Shown in pieces: positions 63,641 to 64,000 of a stretch of 64,000 nt of DNA. Source of the DNA: Manis javanica (taxonomy: Eukaryota; Chordata; Mammalia; Pholidota; Manidae); contig NC_133166.1 in NCBI RefSeq assembly GCF_040802235.1, forward strand, positions 116,016,991 through 116,080,990, in the 5' to 3' direction. The notes below the pieces were generated by a model. It saw nothing but the letters and a program-made list of their open reading frames with translations. It was not told where the DNA came from and ran no database searches. Both the position numbers and the translations under genes were made by a program. The first letter of the stretch is position 1; each line of letters starts with the position of its first letter.

Positions 63641-64000
63641 GTGGGCGGGTCCCTCAGACACTCTGAGCTTCCGCGTCCTTCCTTAAGTCAAAAATGTGGG
63701 GCGTAGAGTCCACCTCCTAGCGTTATTATAAGGACTGAGAAGGCACCGAGGACGGAGAAACCGAGGCAGGGAGGAGGATGGAAGAGGAAGTGCTGAAGGG
63801 GTGCCGTAAGGAGTGAGGTAGAGGCTCAGGGAGAGTGATTGTCCCCGGGCCAGATGCTCTGTCTCACCAGCCTGTGGGAGAGCCCCAGGGAGGCGTCCGT
63901 GCTGGTGAAATGACGGAGTGACCAGGGGAGGGGCGCAGGAGGCAGAGCCCCTGAGAAAGGGCGTGGGGAGGGACTCCAAGGGAGTCCAGGAGCCCCGCAG
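63641..64000. other. flank beyond the SCYL1 promoter, nothing recognised
   Basis: No gene, repeat family or motif that I can name. In human the next locus on this side is MALAT1, which would lie outside this window. Confidence 0.4.

Overview
This is mammalian nuclear DNA: intron-containing genes with GT-AG introns, CpG-island promoters, AATAAA poly(A) signals, and many MIR, L2 and L1 relics. It is the 11q13.1-type block that in human reads SCYL1 - LTBP3 - ZNRD2 - FAM89B - EHBP1L1 - KCNK7, here in the opposite orientation. No Alu, B1/B2, bovine or carnivore tRNA-SINE was recognised. The one young-looking insertion is an L1 3-prime end at 31172-31280. A non-primate, non-rodent placental with few recent SINEs is likely. 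Pangolin is possible, but that rests on memory of the L1 tail and is unproven.

Layout: KCNK7 (+, 1005-3476) meets EHBP1L1 (-, 4204-19335) tail to tail. Then come FAM89B (-, 22058-23006) and ZNRD2 (-, 23897-25132). A repeat-filled gap (about 26.2-34.4 kb) holds L2, MIR, an L1 ORF2 piece, an old env-bearing retrovirus fossil and a 32-bp minisatellite. LTBP3 (+, 35092-51683) follows and meets SCYL1 (-, 52213-63437) tail to tail, with poly(A) signals interleaved within 13 bp. The window ends just past the SCYL1 CpG promoter.

I rebuilt the exons by hand from splice sites and reading phase. All six reading frames close: KCNK7 307 aa, EHBP1L1 1430 aa, FAM89B 192 aa, ZNRD2 199 aa, LTBP3 1300 aa, SCYL1 810 or 811 aa. 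These lengths are close to the human proteins as remembered.

The genes do not form one pathway. EHBP1L1 and SCYL1 act in membrane traffic. LTBP3 carries latent TGF-beta outside the cell, and FAM89B is reported as an actomyosin adaptor that also damps TGF-beta signalling. ZNRD2 is a small zinc-ribbon protein. KCNK7 is a K2P channel subunit known to be silent on its own. I see no previously undescribed system. The points most worth a second look are the interleaved LTBP3/SCYL1 poly(A) module, a 17-nt LTBP3 micro-exon, a nuclear-receptor half-site array in an LTBP3 intron, the altered second pore of KCNK7 and the repeat domain of EHBP1L1.
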